This document shows positions 28,681 to 30,204 of a stretch of 30,204 nt of DNA, piece after piece; position 1 is the first letter of the stretch, and each line of letters begins with the position of its first letter. This stretch comes from a virus: positions 1-30,204 of IMG/VR virus record IMGVR_UViG_3300046816_000177. One strand, written 5' to 3'. Under the pieces are notes generated by a model. That model saw nothing but the letters and a program-made list of their open reading frames with translations. It searched no databases and had not been told where the DNA came from. A program made the translations under genes and the position numbers.

Positions 28681-30203
28681 GCTGCCACCGCCCATTGGAC
28701 TGGAAGGTTCGCCCGTAGCACCGCTTCGGCGAGCTCCGGCGGCACGCTATTTCCGATCAGCCGAATCGCATCCGCCTTCGTCGTGGCTGCGCTCATGTCG
28801 TAGCTGGCGGCATACTTGCCGAACTGCGCCCGGAGCAACTCGCTCGGCTGCAGCATGCGAAATCCGATGTCGACGAGCTGATAGTCGACACCATGCACGG
28901 TCACGAGCCCGAGGCAGTGTTTCGCGCGGATCGTCCGCATGGGCTCGAGAAGGCCCTGGCCTCCGGTGGCATCCGTTCCGTAATAAGCCGTCAGGAACGC
29001 TCGGACCTCCGCGACGTGGATCCCTCCAGCGGAGATTGTCGGAAGCGGTTCCTCGACGGAGGCGCTGCCCGGCTGGCTCGGATGCGTGCCGCGGAACTTC
29101 GCGAGGTAGGCGAGGCTCAAGCCATGATGATCCCGAGCCGTCACGGTTCCGATCGGGCGCTCGAGATCGTCGCCCACGACGACACCTCCTCCGCCATCCG
29201 CACGGATCGGATCGCCGAAATACTTCGTGAGCCATGCGAGGACCAGTGCGTGCTTTTGGCCGTCGACCAGCGTGCCGAGGGGCGCCTCGATGTCGTAGAC
29301 GCGACCGCGCTGCCCGACCCGTTCGCCGTTCCCGGAGTGTTGAAGGACCGGCACGACGAGACCGTGCCCCCGCTGCGTTGCCGTCACCGTGGACAGGGGC
29401 AAATCGATGTCCTCGTGCCGCGGCTCCCACTTGCCATGGTTCGGTTTCACGATGAACGGGCGAGGATTGTCGAACACGAACCGTTTCAAGCCTTGAGCGA
29501 TCCTCCACATGGTCTTTTCTACGAGCGGCTTTAGTCCGTGCTTCTCGCGCTCGAAGATCGACGGGCAGGGTAGCGACCAGTCGATACATTCGGCCGCGGT
29601 GTGAAACGGTAAGAGTCCTGGGCCGTGGGTGCGTTCCGGCCAGACGATCGGATTGCCGTCCCGCCGCGCGATGACGAAGAGCCGCTTCCGCCGGGTCGGG
29701 GCGCCGTAATGCGAAGCGTCTAGTATGCGGTGGTCGACCTGATATCCAAGGCCCCGGAACTCCCCGAGCCAGCGCTCGAAGAACTCGCCCTGCCGCGACT
29801 TGATGGGCTTGCCGGAGCCGTCGAGGGGGCCCCACTTTTGCAGCTCGGGCACGTTCTCGATGAAGGCCATGGCCGGACGAAGCTCGGCGCACCACTCGGG
29901 TACGACGTCGGGAAGGGCCCGCAGCTTGTTCTCGCGCGGCTTGCCACCCTTGGCGCGGGAGTGGTCCCGGCAATCGGGGGATGCCCAAATGAAGCCGGCT
30001 CGGCCGCTTGGGCATGCCTCTCGAGGCCGAACCTCGCGGATGTCCTTCATTAGGTGGCGCGTCTGCGGGTGATTCCGTTGGTGCACGGCTATCGCGACGG
30101 GCCAGTGGTTCACCGCTACGTCTACATCGCGTCCGATGACAGCGCGCACGGCAGCGGACACGCCGCCCCCGCCGCAGAAGAGATCGACGAGGTCGCCGGT
30201 CAC
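28677..30203 (-). CDS. C5-cytosine DNA methyltransferase (start at or beyond window edge)
   Basis: A frame of 508 codons opening with GTG at 30203, one base from the window edge, so a further upstream start is possible. Motif I is VDLFCGGGGVS (6-16). Motif IV is ASPDCRDHSRAKGGKP (74-89) with catalytic Cys78; the Pro-Asp-Cys form in place of Pro-Pro-Cys is known in a phage subgroup. Motif VI is FIENVPEL (114-121), motif VIII TRRKRLFVIARR (170-181), motifs IX-X RMLQPSELLRA and RLIGNSVPPELAEAVL (481-496). The long target-recognition part holds five short repeats of a 'P-hydrophobic-x-T-hydrophobic-x-A...H/L-G-L' unit. It methylates cytosine at C5 in a specific site, probably to protect phage DNA; no partner restriction enzyme is visible. 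Confidence 0.92.
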   Translation of the reverse strand: MTGDLVDLFCGGGGVSAAVRAVIGRDVDVAVNHWPVAIAVHQRNHPQTRHLMKDIREVRPREACPSGRAGFIWASPDCRDHSRAKGGKPRENKLRALPDVVPEWCAELRPAMAFIENVPELQKWGPLDGSGKPIKSRQGEFFERWLGEFRGLGYQVDHRILDASHYGAPTRRKRLFVIARRDGNPIVWPERTHGPGLLPFHTAAECIDWSLPCPSIFEREKHGLKPLVEKTMWRIAQGLKRFVFDNPRPFIVKPNHGKWEPRHEDIDLPLSTVTATQRGHGLVVPVLQHSGNGERVGQRGRVYDIEAPLGTLVDGQKHALVLAWLTKYFGDPIRADGGGGVVVGDDLERPIGTVTARDHHGLSLAYLAKFRGTHPSQPGSASVEEPLPTISAGGIHVAEVRAFLTAYYGTDATGGQGLLEPMRTIRAKHCLGLVTVHGVDYQLVDIGFRMLQPSELLRAQFGKYAASYDMSAATTKADAIRLIGNSVPPELAEAVLRANLPVQWAVAA

Positions 30204-30204
30204 G

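Noticed and set aside
28747-30015. 422-residue minus-strand frame
   Set aside because: Second frame within the methyltransferase gene; no motifs, while the other frame has all methyltransferase motifs.
24018-30203. A defence island (HerA plus methyltransferase)
   Set aside because: No effector nuclease, SIR2, DUF4297 or restriction enzyme is visible, and the context is a tightly coupled phage operon with DUF1643 and MazG-like genes.

Overview
The window looks like the tail, host-recognition, lysis and early regions of a contractile-tailed (myovirus) phage or prophage with GC-rich DNA. The evidence is a run of genes in phage Mu order: tail assembly chaperone with a -1 frameshift extension, tape measure, Mu N-like (DNA circularisation domain), gpP-like, gp45-like spike, gp46-like, gp47-like (baseplate J) and gp48-like proteins. 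A Gly-rich, Cys-rich lipoprotein between baseplate genes has a style I associate with Polyangia/Myxococcota, so a myxobacterial-type Gram-negative host is my best guess (inference only). No integrase, repressor, att site, terminase, head, sheath or tube gene is visible; sheath and tube genes would be expected just left of the window.

Layout. 1-512: end of a GT-A type glycosyltransferase. 536-6478: tail chaperone (with programmed frameshift), tape measure, and hub/spike proteins. 6552-7256: a free-standing HNH homing endonuclease. 7256-9324: rest of the baseplate wedge. 9332-11528: an inserted block between gp47-like and gp48-like genes, with a fibre-type gene, an unknown gene and, on the opposite strand, a secreted Gly-rich lipoprotein (a moron candidate). 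11582-19718: gp48-like protein followed by a large receptor-recognition block: a fibre/spike-like protein, small conserved phage proteins, two tandem polyglycine proteins, and a 772-residue protein that is almost entirely 32 copies of a 21-23 residue repeat. 19732-23962: a lysis-type cassette with a multi-TM protein carrying an internal lipobox, a papain-like C1 peptidase, a small Cys-rich lipoprotein, a glucosaminidase-like protein, a TM plus coiled-coil protein and a 55-residue two-TM protein. It ends in a strong hairpin terminator at 24002-24038.

24018-30203: a tightly coupled minus-strand operon converging on that terminator. From its promoter-proximal end it encodes a C5-cytosine DNA methyltransferase, a DUF1643 protein, a zinc-ribbon protein, a MazG-like protein, a HerA/FtsK-like ATPase with duplicated C-terminal winged helices, several small unknown proteins, and a cluster of very small CxxC proteins (some only 37-70 residues) joined by ATGA/GTGA overlaps. 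This looks like an early or DNA-metabolism operon, whereas the plus strand holds late structural and lysis genes.

The most unusual items are the 32-repeat protein, the frameshift signal with a potential stimulatory stem, the papain-like enzyme whose NSWG motif reads GSWG, the CxxC microprotein chain with its repeated stop/start coupling element, and the lipoprotein gene wedged into the baseplate operon.
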